Program-made: the position numbers and the translations under genes
Source of the DNA: Aquisphaera giovannonii
GTDB lineage: Bacteria; Planctomycetota; Planctomycetia; Isosphaerales; Isosphaeraceae
Assembly: GCF_008087625.1 (NCBI RefSeq)
Contig: NZ_CP042997.1
Location: 1,674,001-1,738,000, forward strand
Length of the DNA: 64,000 bases
Direction of reading: 5' to 3'
Part shown: positions 16,695 through 25,942 of the stretch, one piece after another
Layout: every line of letters starts with the position of its first letter
How positions within the stretch are numbered: position 1 is the first letter of the stretch
The notes under the pieces: generated by a model
Databases searched by the model: none
What the model saw: only the letters and a program-made list of their open reading frames with translations
Told to the model about the DNA's origin: nothing

Positions 16695-18680
16695 TCACCG
16701 ATTCGGCCGGGGCCGGCCGGGGTTCTCCCAGACGCGGCCGAGCGGCCGCGGCTCCCGGCGATATCCCGCCCGGGGAGTCTCCTCGATCGAATAGTAGCGG
16801 CCTGCACCCGCCCGCTCGCGGAACTCGTAGAGCGGCCTCGTCCCGGCCGGCGGCTTCTCGGCCTCGGCGGAGATGGCGTAGAAGAGCGGCGGCCCGCCAT
16901 CCCCCGGTCCGGCGGTCAGCGTCTGCCCCCCTCGCTCGTCCTTGCCCTCGCGGATCGGCACCGTCGCCACCCCCGGCCGGTCGGGCGCGAAGAACGCCAC
17001 CCCCCTCAGCGCCCGCGCGGGATCTTCGTCGATCCCGGCCCGCGGGGCAAGCCGAACCGGCGAGCCGCCCTCGCCGATCGCCACCGGGAGGGCGAGCCGG
17101 CCGTCGGCCAGGTCGAGCTGGTACATCACCTGGTTGTACTCGTACCGCGGGGTCATCCGGTCGTTCCCCGAGAAGCTCGCCGTGTAGGTCCCCTCGAAGT
17201 AGACGATCCGCCCCCCTTCCTGGTCGAATACGGGGTGCTGCTTCGGATTGTAGAAGCTGTACTTCTCGTGCGTCACGATCCGCCTCGCGTAGACGAACGG
17301 CCCCGGCGGCGAGTCGGCCTCGGCGAACCAGACCTCGCCGAGCATGGACCGGCCGAACGTCTCGACCGCGATCAGGATCCATCGCTTGCGGTAATCGTTC
17401 CAGTAGACCGTCCCGCCGTGGGCCAGCACCCGCTTGCCGGTCTCGACGTCGCGGAGCTGGAACAGCCCCTCCTCGGCCTTCAGCTTGCCCGCCGAGACGA
17501 GCTTGTCCTGCTCGACATGGTTGAGGACGGGCGTCCGTCGCTTCCACCCGTATCGGAGCGACCCGTCGGGCCCGCGATCGAGGGCCTTCTCCGAGGCCCG
17601 GCTGCCCGGGGCGAGGCAGGTGTACGCCTCCCAGGCCTCCGGGTCGCCGAGCGCCTCGACCGTCGCGGGAGACCGCACGATCGGGTAGGGGCTGCAGAAG
17701 TACACGTATTCCTTGCCGTCGTCCTTCCGGAGGAAGGTGTGGCCGCCCGGGTGCTCGCCCGCGAAGGCGGCGAGCTCGCCCGAGAACTCGGCCACCTTCT
17801 CGAACCGGTTCGACGCGGGATTCCACTCGACGAACCCGCGCTGGTACGCCTCCATCGGGGGCCTGATCTTCACGTAGTAGGCGAGCATCCGCTCCTTGCC
17901 GGAACCGTCCTTCAGCACGGTCAGGCCGGTGGCCCAGGTCGGCCCCGGCCCGGGCATCTCGCAGGTCGGCCGGGCGAAGCCGTCGGGGCCGGTGAAGTAG
18001 CTGAGGTTCACGCCCTTCGACGGGTCGAGCCCCCCCTGCCCCGGCAGGTCCGAGACGGCGCCGGGCATGTGGAAGTTGCCGAGCGGATAGCTCGGCCGGG
18101 CCGTGTCGCCCCAGAACCAGTGGATCTTGCCGCCGTAGACCGCCTCCAGGACGCTGTCCTGGCCCATGACCTGGGCGTCCAGCAGGGGGTCGGAGATGGG
18201 GACGGGCGCCCCGGTCAGGACGCTGTCCCGGTAGATCCCCGCGCCGGTCAGCCGGTAGAGGCGGCGGGCGATGTTGATGCGGTGGACCTTGATCGTGGCC
18301 GAGCCCCCGGGCCGCGTGTCCAGGGCCACGCCCCGGATGCCGAAGCCGTCCTTCGGGTACTCGTAGCCGTGCCCCTCGACCTCGAAGTGCACCTTGCGGC
18401 CGAGGAGACCCGGCTCGTCGAACGCGACGATGCCGTTGCTGTCGGTGACGTAGCGGAGCTGGTTCGTCGTCTTCAGCTCGATCAGCGGCACCCCGCGCCC
18501 GGTCTCGTCGTCCACGACCTCGATCCGGAACGGCCTCGCGCCCGCGGCGATTTGGGCGGGCTCATCCGCGAAGGCATTCGCGGCGACGAGGGAAAGCCAC
18601 GCCGCGATGAGGGACGCGATCCGAGGGCACCACGGCCGATTCGAGGCCGTCGGTGGACTCTCCAGCTCCCGGACGATCAT
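16695..18680 (-). CDS. Secreted unknown protein, probable five-bladed propeller
   Basis: 661 residues. The signal peptide ends near AFADEP (residue 40). The next 90 residues look like a carboxypeptidase-regulatory-like beta sandwich (VPLIELKTTNQLRYVTDSNG). A long beta-rich region follows with IHWFWGDTARPSYPLGNFHM, HTFLRKDDGKEYVYFCSPYP and NDYRKRWILIAVETFG, in the style of GH43/GH32-like propellers. The last 50 residues (LYEFRERAGAGRYYSIEET) resemble a repeat found at the end of secreted planctomycete proteins. Carbohydrate binding or cleavage is plausible, not shown. GGGAG precedes the start by 7 bases. Confidence 0.75.
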   Translation of the reverse strand: MIVRELESPPTASNRPWCPRIASLIAAWLSLVAANAFADEPAQIAAGARPFRIEVVDDETGRGVPLIELKTTNQLRYVTDSNGIVAFDEPGLLGRKVHFEVEGHGYEYPKDGFGIRGVALDTRPGGSATIKVHRINIARRLYRLTGAGIYRDSVLTGAPVPISDPLLDAQVMGQDSVLEAVYGGKIHWFWGDTARPSYPLGNFHMPGAVSDLPGQGGLDPSKGVNLSYFTGPDGFARPTCEMPGPGPTWATGLTVLKDGSGKERMLAYYVKIRPPMEAYQRGFVEWNPASNRFEKVAEFSGELAAFAGEHPGGHTFLRKDDGKEYVYFCSPYPIVRSPATVEALGDPEAWEAYTCLAPGSRASEKALDRGPDGSLRYGWKRRTPVLNHVEQDKLVSAGKLKAEEGLFQLRDVETGKRVLAHGGTVYWNDYRKRWILIAVETFGRSMLGEVWFAEADSPPGPFVYARRIVTHEKYSFYNPKQHPVFDQEGGRIVYFEGTYTASFSGNDRMTPRYEYNQVMYQLDLADGRLALPVAIGEGGSPVRLAPRAGIDEDPARALRGVAFFAPDRPGVATVPIREGKDERGGQTLTAGPGDGGPPLFYAISAEAEKPPAGTRPLYEFRERAGAGRYYSIEETPRAGYRREPRPLGRVWENPGRPRPNR

Positions 18681-18710
18681 GATGGCGGCTCCCTGGCTTC
18701 AAGCTCGGTC

Positions 18711-20738
18711 TCAACGGCCCCCCCGCGGCCGGTCGTCCTCCAGCGGCAGGAACTCGCGATCGAGCTCCGCCCGCTCGTAGAGCGTCGGCTCCAGCTCCGT
18801 GAGGAAGCGGCTGGGCGTCGCGAAGGTCATCGGCCCGTAGCCGCCGCGGGTGATCGTGGACGGGTACGTCAGCGTCAGCTCGTTCTTGGCCCGGCTCACG
18901 GCGACGTAGAAGATCCGACGCTCCTCCTCGTCGCCGCCCGGCTCGTTGACGGCACGGAGGTGGGGGAAGCTGTCCTCCACGAGGCGGATCACGAAGACGT
19001 GCGACCACTCCAGGCCCTTGGCCTGGTGGACCGTCGTGAGCACGAGCACGTCCTTCGGGTCGGACGACGCGACGGTGTCCATGCCGTAGACGTCGCCGGC
19101 CAGCAGCAGCTCGGCGAGGAGCCGCTCCAGGCTGTCGTAACGGGCGGCCAGGACGGCGAACTGCTCCAGGTCGGCCAGCCGGTTCTCCGGCCGCTCGTAT
19201 TTCTGGCGGACGACCGCCGGGTACCCCCCCTTGAGGATGGCGTTGATGGCCTCCGCCGGATGCCGCTCCGGGTCGGTCGCCAGGAGCTTCCGCATGTCGC
19301 CCACGAAGGCGGCGTAGAGGCCCCGGGTCTTGGCCGGCACGGCGTCCATGGCCTCCTTCGTGGCCATCGCGGCGATGGGGTCGGGCGAGTCGCCGATCTT
19401 GCCGAAGAGCGCCGCGGCCTTCGCCGGCCCGATCCCCGGCAGCATCAGGAGGAGCCTCCGCCACGACGCCTCGTCCCGCGGGTTGACCGCGACCCGGAGG
19501 TGGGCCAGCACGTCCTTGATGTGGGCCTGCTCGAAGAACCGCAGCCCGCTCCGGACCGAATACGGGATCCCCCGCGTCACGAGCTCGCCCTGGAGGACGA
19601 CGCTGTCGTAGTGGTTGCGGTAGAGGACGGCCACCTCGCCGAGCGGCACGTCGTTGTCCCGGGCCTCCAGGACCTGCTGGCAGACGAGGTCCGCCTCCTC
19701 GTAGACGTCCGCCGTCGCGACCACCGCCGGCAGCAGGCCGTCGCCCCGGGCCGAGGTGAGCGCCTTGGGGAATCCCGACCGGTTGTGCCGGATGGAGTCC
19801 GCCGTCAGCGCGACGATCTGGGGCGTCGAGCGGTAATTCACGTCGAGCATGAACGTCCGCGAGCCCGGGTGCCGCTTGGGGAACTCCAGGATGTTGTCGT
19901 AGTTCGCACCCCGGAACCGGTAGATCGACTGGGCGTCGTCGCCCACGGCCGTGAGGTTGCCGGCCCCCGCGGCGGCGATCGTCTCCACGGTCTCGACCTG
20001 GAGCGCATTGGTGTCCTGCATCTCGTCGATGAGGATGTGCCGGAACAGATCGGCCTGCTCCCGGAGCTGGTCGGGGAACTCCCGGATCAGCTTCAGCCAG
20101 AGGCCCAGCAGGTCGTCGTAGTCCATGCAGTTGGCCGCACGCTTGCGGGCCGCGTACGCCTCGGCGACCTTCTCGATCTGCGGCAGCCAGTCCGCCAGGT
20201 GCGGGTGCGGGCCGGCCACGAGGTCCGCCAGGGTCTGCCTCGTGTTCAGGCCCAGGCTGATCAGGCGCATGATCTCGTCGGGTTTCGGCGCGAGCTTGGC
20301 CTGGCCGGACAGCCCCGCGTCCTGCCAGGCGAGCTTCACGAGGTCGAGCTGGTCCTCGCCGTCGAGGATCGTGAAGTTCGGCTCGTAGCCCAGCAGGTGC
20401 GCCGGCCGCCGCAGGATCCGATTGCCGACCGCGTGGAAGGTGCCGGCCCACACCTTCTGGGCCCCGGGGCCGACGAGGGTCTCCAGCCGGTGGACCATCT
20501 CCCGGGCGGCCCGGCGGGTGAAGGTCACGAGCAGGATCGACTGCGCGGGGATCCCCCGGGCGATCAGGAAGGCCACGCGGTAGGTGATCACCCGCGTCTT
20601 GCCGGACCCCGGCCCGGCCAGGATGAGGTTGTAGCCGTCCGGCGCGGTGACCGCCGCCCGCTGCGACTCGTTCAGGTCCTCGTCGAGGTGCCTGGCGAGC
20701 TTCGCGGGCATGGTATGCTTGAGCGTGATCTTCCGCAT
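18711..20738 (-). CDS. UvrD/Rep-family ATP-dependent DNA helicase
   Basis: 675 residues of a superfamily 1A helicase. It shows LNESQRAAV (Q motif), AGPGSGKTR (Walker A, about 41-49), LVTFTRRAAREM (motif Ia), LIDEMQDTN (motif II, about 237), DDAQSIYRFRGA (motif III), and the VAVSRAKNELTLTY motif VI. It should unwind DNA 3' to 5' in repair or replication restart. It lacks the long C-terminal extension of E. coli UvrD and is close in size to PcrA/Rep. It is divergent from the DNA adenine methylase gene across 94 bases. Confidence 0.93.
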   Translation of the reverse strand: MRKITLKHTMPAKLARHLDEDLNESQRAAVTAPDGYNLILAGPGSGKTRVITYRVAFLIARGIPAQSILLVTFTRRAAREMVHRLETLVGPGAQKVWAGTFHAVGNRILRRPAHLLGYEPNFTILDGEDQLDLVKLAWQDAGLSGQAKLAPKPDEIMRLISLGLNTRQTLADLVAGPHPHLADWLPQIEKVAEAYAARKRAANCMDYDDLLGLWLKLIREFPDQLREQADLFRHILIDEMQDTNALQVETVETIAAAGAGNLTAVGDDAQSIYRFRGANYDNILEFPKRHPGSRTFMLDVNYRSTPQIVALTADSIRHNRSGFPKALTSARGDGLLPAVVATADVYEEADLVCQQVLEARDNDVPLGEVAVLYRNHYDSVVLQGELVTRGIPYSVRSGLRFFEQAHIKDVLAHLRVAVNPRDEASWRRLLLMLPGIGPAKAAALFGKIGDSPDPIAAMATKEAMDAVPAKTRGLYAAFVGDMRKLLATDPERHPAEAINAILKGGYPAVVRQKYERPENRLADLEQFAVLAARYDSLERLLAELLLAGDVYGMDTVASSDPKDVLVLTTVHQAKGLEWSHVFVIRLVEDSFPHLRAVNEPGGDEEERRIFYVAVSRAKNELTLTYPSTITRGGYGPMTFATPSRFLTELEPTLYERAELDREFLPLEDDRPRGGR

Positions 20739-20832
20739 GGTCCGCCCGCAAAGGCCGCGGAGTGAGAGTCCATCCCGGGTGAGGCACGATTATACCCGGT
20801 CCGTCCCCGTCGCCGACAGCCGGAGTGGACAC

Positions 20833-21897
20833 ATGGCCAACGCCGGGCCGGGGTCGCCCCAGGCCGAGGAATTGCCGCCCCGCGCGGCGTCGTACCCCCT
20901 GCTCCGCTACATGGGCTCGAAGCATCGCCTCCTGCCGTGGATCCACGGCGTCCTCCGGACGCTCGACTTCGAGACCGCCGCGGACCCGTTCGTCGGCGGC
21001 GGCTGCGTGGCGTACCTGCTGAAGGCGATGGGCAAGTCCGTCGTCGCCTCCGACTTCCTGAACTTCCCGACCGTCCTGGCGGCCGCGACGGTCGCCAACA
21101 GCCACGCCCGGATCGACGGCGCCACCCTGGAGAAGCTCCTCTCGGCGCGTCCAAGCGGCCCTCGCTTCATCGAGGAGACGTTCGCCGGCATCTTCTTCGC
21201 TCCGGACGACCTCCGGTTCCTGGACCGCGTGGCGGCGAACCTCGAGGACCTGGACGATGCCCATCTCCAGGCCCTGGCCCGCTCGGCCCTCATCCGATCG
21301 TGCCTGAAGAAGCAGCCCCGCGGCGTCTTCACGATCTCCGGCGACCTCTCACGCCACGACGACGGCCGCCGCGACCTGCGGCTCTCGCTGGAAGAGCATT
21401 TCGTCGAGCAGGTGGCCATCTTCAACCGGCTCGTCTTCGACAACGGCAGGCCTCAGGTTGTGCAGCACGCGGACGTCTTCGACCTGGAGCCCGCCGGCCT
21501 CGACCTCGTCTACCTCGATCCGCCCTACGTCCCGCGCTCCGACGACAACTGCTACATGAAGCGATATCATTTCCTCGAAGGACTGTCCTGCTACTGGCGA
21601 GGGATGACCGTCATGCACGGGAGCCGGGTGAAGAAGCTCCCGAAGCCGTACACGCCGTTCAGCTACCGGAAGACGGCCGCGGACGCCTTCGATCGGCTAT
21701 TCGCCCACTTCCGAGGCTCGACGATCGTCCTTTCATACAGCTCGAACGGCTTCCCCGATCTGTCCGAATTGGAGCGGCTCCTCGCCCGGTACAAGGGACG
21801 GATCACGGTCCACGAGAAGCTCCATCGTTACCATTTCGGCACCCACGGCGGCGTCGCCCGGGCGGTCGTCTCCGAGTACCTTTTGGTCGGTCGCTGA
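20833..21897 (+). CDS. DNA adenine methylase (N6-adenine, D12 class)
   Basis: 354 residues. The SAM motif DPFVGGG is at 51-57 and the catalytic LDPPY at 228-232, in the Dam/M.EcoRV order (FxGxG first, DPPY later). RYMGSKHRLLPWI near residue 25 is the usual lead-in. It methylates adenine in DNA; no restriction nuclease lies next to it, so it may be a solitary regulatory or repair-guiding enzyme. GGAG stands 7 bases before the ATG. A 105-residue unknown gene follows after 22 bases. Confidence 0.9.
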   Translation: MANAGPGSPQAEELPPRAASYPLLRYMGSKHRLLPWIHGVLRTLDFETAADPFVGGGCVAYLLKAMGKSVVASDFLNFPTVLAAATVANSHARIDGATLEKLLSARPSGPRFIEETFAGIFFAPDDLRFLDRVAANLEDLDDAHLQALARSALIRSCLKKQPRGVFTISGDLSRHDDGRRDLRLSLEEHFVEQVAIFNRLVFDNGRPQVVQHADVFDLEPAGLDLVYLDPPYVPRSDDNCYMKRYHFLEGLSCYWRGMTVMHGSRVKKLPKPYTPFSYRKTAADAFDRLFAHFRGSTIVLSYSSNGFPDLSELERLLARYKGRITVHEKLHRYHFGTHGGVARAVVSEYLLVGR

Positions 21898-21919
21898 AAC
21901 GGGCTGGGAGGTCGGCATC

Positions 21920-22237
21920 ATGGGCATGCTGGACTTGATGAAGCGAGGTCGGGACGCCTGGCGCGACCTCGCCGGGAAGGTCGTCGTCATCTACGAGCGC
22001 GAAGGGAAGGGATGCGTCCTCTCGGACGTCAAGGTCGTCGACCTGGGGTTCAACTGCTTCCTCGTCGGCAGGATGCAGGACCTCGACCCCTCCGACGGTC
22101 GCTACTCCGGCGTGACCGCGTGGGTCGCGGCGAGCAGCATCGAGCGGATGCTGTGCTTCGGCGACATCGACGCGGCTCGCCGATCCTTCGCGGACGCGAC
22201 AAAGGAGACGGCCCCGAAGTCGCCGACGGCGTCCTAG
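21920..22237 (+). CDS. Small unknown protein
   Basis: 105 residues, with GGGAGG upstream and close linkage to the methylase. There is a short N-terminal helix (DLMKRGRDAWRDLAGKVV) and then beta strands (VVVIYEREGKGCVLSDVKVVDLG). No signal peptide or membrane segment, and no family recognised. A compact beta-barrel-like fold is possible. It probably shares the methylase transcript. Confidence 0.68.
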   Translation: MGMLDLMKRGRDAWRDLAGKVVVIYEREGKGCVLSDVKVVDLGFNCFLVGRMQDLDPSDGRYSGVTAWVAASSIERMLCFGDIDAARRSFADATKETAPKSPTAS

Positions 22238-22271
22238 ACCATTCGTCCGTTCATCCCCGCGGTGGTTTCGA

Positions 22272-22356
22272 CCACGGATGACACGGATACCACGGATGGA
22301 ATTCGGACGGGCCGAACTTGATCCCCCATCCGTGGTATCCGTGCCATCCGTGGTGG
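22272..22356. repeat. Large inverted repeat between convergent genes
   Basis: The left arm (22272-22299) and right arm (22326-22356) pair at 27 of 28 positions around a 26-base loop. Each arm is built from tandem CACGGAT blocks. Such CCACGGAT...ATCCGTGG units occur as dispersed repeats in many planctomycete genomes. It sits between two convergent genes and could act as a two-way terminator. The remaining bases between 22238 and 22529 hold nothing I can name. Confidence 0.8.
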
Positions 22357-22529
22357 CCAAGAAACTGCCGGTGTAAGACCGCCGCGTGATGGAGCGGGTG
22401 CCGGGACGTGGGGAGACGGGCCCTGCGCGAGGACGAGCCGGTCCGGTGCGTCCGCGCCCCGCTTGACGCACCCTACGATTGCAGAAATCGGTACCTGAAC
22501 GTGTCGAGGGACGCAGAGCGGACGACGAA

Positions 22530-22826
22530 TCAGCCCCCGGCGATCGCCCCGACGATCAGGAACGGCTCGACGCCCGCCGCGACGGGCTCGGGAAGAGGGG
22601 TCTCCGGCGGGTCGAGCGAGTAGTCCTTCGCGCAGGCGAAGAAGCGGAGGAACGGCCGGCGGCGGAGGGTGTCGTGGTCGCGGATCGTGCCGCGGAGGAC
22701 GGGGAAGCGGTCCTCGAGCGCGTCGAGGACCGAACGCAGGGTCGGCGGGGAGTCGACGTCGAGCGTCACGTCCCCCTCGACCATCGCCATGTTCCGCAGG
22801 TGGTAGGGGAGGACGACGCGGATCAT
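22530..22826 (-). CDS. MoaD/ThiS-family ubiquitin-like sulfur carrier
   Basis: 98 residues. The beta-grasp pattern [14 protein letters not shown]...[13 protein letters not shown] and the exact C-terminal end AIAGG mark a MoaD/ThiS protein whose terminal Gly is adenylated and loaded with sulfur. It overlaps the BNR-repeat gene by four bases (ATGA at 22823-22826), so it is translated after it by coupling. No MoaE, MoeB or ThiF lies in the window; its activating enzyme must be elsewhere. The partner could be molybdopterin, thiamine, or a cysteine/hydroxamate-type pathway. Confidence 0.85.
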   Translation of the reverse strand: MIRVVLPYHLRNMAMVEGDVTLDVDSPPTLRSVLDALEDRFPVLRGTIRDHDTLRRRPFLRFFACAKDYSLDPPETPLPEPVAAGVEPFLIVGAIAGG

Positions 22827-24001
22827 GGCAGCTCCTGCACCTCGACGGAGAGGACCGGCGGGAGGTCCCGGACGATGGGCGTCCAGTGGTCGCCGCCGTC
22901 GCGCGAGCCGTAGACCTGGCCGCCGGTCGTGCCGAAGTAGACGCCGCAGGGGTCCAGCGCGTCCACGCACATGGCGTCGCGGAGGACGTTGACGTAGCAG
23001 TCGCGCTGGGGGAGGCCCTCCGTCAGCGGCTCCCACTCCCCGCCGCCGGTCTTGCTGCGGTAGACGCGGAGCTTGCCCTCGGGCGGGTAGTGCTCGGAGT
23101 CGCTCTTGATCGGGACGACGTAGACGGTCTCCGGCTCGTGGGCGTGGACGTCGATCGGGAAGCCGAAGTCGGACGGCAGGTTGCCGCTGACCTCCCGCCA
23201 GTTGCCGCCGGCGTCGTCCGTCCGCATCACGTCCCAGTGCTTCTGCATGTAGAGCGTGTCCGGCCGCGACGGGTGCAGGGCGATCCGGTGGACGCAGTGG
23301 CCGACCTCGGCGTTGGGGTCCGGCATGAACTGGGAATTGAGCCCGCGGTTGGCCGGCGTCCAGGTCTGGCCCCCGTCGTCGGTCCGGAAGACGCCGGCCG
23401 CGGAGATGGCGACGAAGATCCGATTCGGCCGGGTCGGGTCCAGGAGGATCGTGTGCAGACCCATGCCGCCGGCCCCCGGCTGCCAGCTCGGGCCCGATTC
23501 GTGCCCGCGCAGGCCGGAGAGCTCATGCCAGGTGTGGCCGCCGTCGGTCGAGCGGAAGAGGGCCGCGTCCTCCACCCCGGCGTAGACCGTGTCCGGGTCG
23601 TGGAGGGAGGGCTCCAGGTGCCAGACCCGCTTGAATTCCCACGGGTGCTGGGTGCCGTCGTACCACATGTGGGTCGTCAGCGGCTTTCCGGTCTCCGGCG
23701 ACGTGTCGTAGACGAAGCGATTGCTCTCGCCCATCGGGAAACCCTCGGGCGACTTCGTCACCCCGCCGCCGGGCGGCGTCCACGTCTTCCCGCCGTCGTC
23801 GGACCGCTGGAGGACCTGGCCGAACCAGCCGCTCGACTGGGAGGCGTAGATCCGATTTGGATCCGACGCGCACCCCTTGAGGTGATAGATCTCCCAGCCC
23901 GCGAAGTGGGGGCCGCTGACCTCCCACCGATCCCGCGTGCCGTCGGCCGTCAGCGTGAAGGCGCCCTTGCGCGTCCCGACGAGGACCCGTACTCCGCTCA
24001 T
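22823..24001 (-). CDS. BNR-repeat (sortilin/sialidase-like) propeller protein
   Basis: 392 residues with repeated S-x-D-x-G-x-T-W Asp-boxes ([51 protein letters not shown]). These form a beta-propeller of the sialidase/VPS10/HCF136 type. There is no signal peptide from the ATG at 24001, so it is probably cytosolic. No sialidase catalytic set (RIP Arg triad, Tyr/Glu) is evident; the role is more likely structural or binding. It is coupled to a MoaD-like gene downstream. Confidence 0.85.
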   Translation of the reverse strand: MSGVRVLVGTRKGAFTLTADGTRDRWEVSGPHFAGWEIYHLKGCASDPNRIYASQSSGWFGQVLQRSDDGGKTWTPPGGGVTKSPEGFPMGESNRFVYDTSPETGKPLTTHMWYDGTQHPWEFKRVWHLEPSLHDPDTVYAGVEDAALFRSTDGGHTWHELSGLRGHESGPSWQPGAGGMGLHTILLDPTRPNRIFVAISAAGVFRTDDGGQTWTPANRGLNSQFMPDPNAEVGHCVHRIALHPSRPDTLYMQKHWDVMRTDDAGGNWREVSGNLPSDFGFPIDVHAHEPETVYVVPIKSDSEHYPPEGKLRVYRSKTGGGEWEPLTEGLPQRDCYVNVLRDAMCVDALDPCGVYFGTTGGQVYGSRDGGDHWTPIVRDLPPVLSVEVQELP

Positions 24002-24089
24002 CGTCACCCCCTTCGGCGTCCAACCGGAGTCACCCGGGCGGACGCTCCGCCCGGGACGTGATCGAGGCGTGGAAAGCCCCTCGGGAAGC

Positions 24090-24530
24090 TCAGGACGCGC
24101 CGCCGGCACGGGCCGCGGCCTCGTCGCGGAGCCGCCGCTCCTGCTCGCGGACCTCGCCCGTCGGGTCGCTCGGCGCGAAATCGTCCGGCTCATACATGGG
24201 CCGGATCTCCAGGTCGGACTCGACGTCGAACGGGTTCGGGCACCGCCTCGCCCAGTCGATCGCCTCCTGCAGCGAGGCCACCTTCCAGATCCAGAAGCCG
24301 GCGATCAGCTCCTTCGTCTCCGCGAACGGGCCGTCGATGACGGTGCGGTCCTTCCCGGAGAACCGGACGCGGACGCCCTGGGAGCTGGGCTTGAGCCCCT
24401 CGCCGGCGAGGAGCACGCCGGCCTTGGCGAGCTGCTCGTTGAACTCGCCCATTTCCCTCAGGATCCGCTCGCCGGGCAGGGCCCCGGACTCGGAATCGGC
24501 CGTCGCCCTCACGATCACCATCACCTTCAT
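24090..24530 (-). CDS. YCII/DGPF-domain protein, first copy
   Basis: 146 residues: [18 protein letters not shown], then the signature [19 protein letters not shown], and an acidic/basic C-terminal tail of about 30 residues. DGPF proteins are ferredoxin-like dimers of the YCII superfamily and typical genomic partners of ECF42 sigma factors. Enzyme activity, if any, is not established. GGAGGG stands just before the start. Confidence 0.88.
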   Translation of the reverse strand: MKVMVIVRATADSESGALPGERILREMGEFNEQLAKAGVLLAGEGLKPSSQGVRVRFSGKDRTVIDGPFAETKELIAGFWIWKVASLQEAIDWARRCPNPFDVESDLEIRPMYEPDDFAPSDPTGEVREQERRLRDEAAARAGGAS

Positions 24531-24658
24531 CGCTCGCCCTCCGGGTTCCCATCTCTTCGGATCGCCGAGCCCCGCGGGCTCGCCGCCCTCGCCTCGCCTC
24601 GTTGTCGAACGGGGGGCCGCGGAATCGACGAGCGATCGATTGGACTCCGGATTTTTCG

Positions 24659-25042
24659 TCAGGCCCGTTCGGCGAAGGCGGGCGGCGGGCCGAGCGGCAA
24701 GCCCGGCAGCTCGACGATGGGCCGGACCTCGACGGTCCCCCACCGGGCGCCGGGGATCCGCGACGCGATCGCGACGGCCTCGTCCTTGTCGCGGGCGTCG
24801 ACGAGGAAATATCCGCCCAGTTGCTCGCGGGTCTCGGCAAAGGGCCCGTCCGTGACGACCGGCTTGCCTTGCCGCACGCGGACGCTCGCGGCCGTGGCGA
24901 TGGGCTGGAGCGGCGAGGCGCCCACGAACCGGCCCTGCGCGTGCAGCTCGCGGCAGACCGCGGTCGATTCCTCGTAGCAGAGCTGCCGCTCCTGCTCGTC
25001 GATGGCGTTCTCTTCCATGTAGATCAGCAGCATGAACTTCAT
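24659..25042 (-). CDS. YCII/DGPF-domain protein, second copy
   Basis: 127 residues: MKFMLLIYMEENAIDEQERQ, then VTDGPFAETREQLGGYFLV. It is the shorter canonical DGPF form. Its start overlaps the DoxX stop by four bases (ATGA at 25039-25042), so the two are coupled. The first copy lies 128 bases downstream. Both are probably controlled by the ECF42 factor encoded 0.9 kb upstream. Confidence 0.9.
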   Translation of the reverse strand: MKFMLLIYMEENAIDEQERQLCYEESTAVCRELHAQGRFVGASPLQPIATAASVRVRQGKPVVTDGPFAETREQLGGYFLVDARDKDEAVAIASRIPGARWGTVEVRPIVELPGLPLGPPPAFAERA

Positions 25043-25488
25043 CGTCGGACCTCATCCATCTTGCGGTTCGGGCCTCGCCGCAGGGGCATCAGCTCGCGCA
25101 GCCGGGGCTCGCGGAGATAGAGCCCCAGCCAGACGATCCCGCCGAGGAGGACCGGGAAGGCCACGGGGAAGGCCGGGCCCCCCATCCGCAGGTGCGTCCA
25201 CACCGCGCCCCCCAGGTAGCCCGTCAGCAGGACGGCCCCCAGCACGGACGTCGCCGGGATGGCGTACAGGACGGTGGCCCCGACGAGGACGCCGCCGAGC
25301 CAGGGGATGACCCATGCCGGCACGTCGAGCTGGGCGCAGGCCTCCAGCACGGGCCCGACCTTCGCGATCTTCGCGGCGCCGTCGAAGAGCAGGAACAGGA
25401 CCGCCAGCCCCGTCAGCACCCGACCGGTCCACATCCCCACCCGCGACGCAGGGGATACCCGAGACTCCGATTCCAGGCAAGTGCTCAT
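25039..25488 (-). CDS. DoxX-family membrane protein
   Basis: 149 residues with four hydrophobic segments: VLTGLAVLFLLFDGAAKI, WVIPWLGGVLVGATVLYAIP, VLGAVLLTGYLGGAVWTHL and FPVLLGGIVWLGLYL. The A-K-I-x-K-V pattern after the first and the G-x-x-x-T-H-L-R loop are typical of DoxX-like proteins. They are linked to redox and thiol stress in other bacteria. It heads a leftward operon with the DGPF genes and has a candidate ECF42 promoter about 100 bases upstream. Confidence 0.87.
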   Translation of the reverse strand: MSTCLESESRVSPASRVGMWTGRVLTGLAVLFLLFDGAAKIAKVGPVLEACAQLDVPAWVIPWLGGVLVGATVLYAIPATSVLGAVLLTGYLGGAVWTHLRMGGPAFPVAFPVLLGGIVWLGLYLREPRLRELMPLRRGPNRKMDEVRR

Positions 25489-25586
25489 CGGTCACATTCC
25501 TTCTTCATGAGCCATCCCGCCCCCGGGCGCGGCCGATTCGGACGCCGTGCGAGGCCGAAGATGGTCCGCTTCCTCTTCCTCCCGTG

Positions 25587-25613
25587 GTCGATCGGCCGGG
25601 ACCGAATTCGACA
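25587..25613 (-). promoter_or_regulatory. Candidate ECF42 promoter for DoxX-DGPF genes
   Basis: On the minus strand TGTCGA (25613-25608) is followed after exactly 17 bases by CGAC (25590-25587). From memory, published work on ECF42 in Streptomyces gives TGTCGA at -35 and CG(A/T)C at -10. The site lies about 100 bases before the DoxX start. I found no equal match before the sigma gene itself. Confidence 0.5.
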
Positions 25614-25643
25614 TGGATCGGCAGATTTGTCGATTTTCTTCTG

Positions 25644-25919
25644 AAGGTCCGATTCAAGGCGCCCGACGGGGACAGGAGCCGGCTCGTGAAGGGAGGCGTC
25701 GTGGACGACGGCACGCCCGCGGAGTCGGCGTCGCGCGACCTCCGATTCGCCGCCGCGGTCGCCGGCTTCGGGATGCTCCTCCGCGATTCGCCGCACAAGG
25801 GGGACATGACGTTCGCCCGCGTCGAGGACCTCGCCGCCCCGGCCGTCGGCGACGACCCCGGCGGCTATCGCGGGGAGTTCCTGGACCTGGTGCGGTCGGC
25901 CCGGGCGTTGGCCCGCTGA
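25644..25919 (+). pseudogene. C-terminal remnant of a YfbK-like (vWA plus DUF3520) protein
   Basis: 91 codons in one frame end in a stop and match only the C-terminal DUF3520 part of YfbK-type von Willebrand factor A proteins: VRFKAPDG, then FAAAVAGFGMLLRDSPHKGD and YRGEFLDLVRSARAL. The vWA domain, a start codon with ribosome site, and all upstream sequence are missing. The text before 25644 in the same frame is non-homologous. It lies between the ECF42 gene and the DoxX operon on the opposite strand, as if a rearrangement had cut the gene. Confidence 0.78.
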
Positions 25920-25942
25920 TGTCGACGGGGCGTGAGGGGCTT

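Noticed and set aside
16215-20765. Plus-strand open frame of more than 1500 codons
   Set aside because: It is the antisense shadow of a helicase and two other genes; composition is Arg/Pro/Gly-rich and no domain is seen.
20833-21897. DNA adenine methylase as part of a restriction-modification system
   Set aside because: No nuclease gene lies next to it; the neighbours are a helicase and a small unknown.
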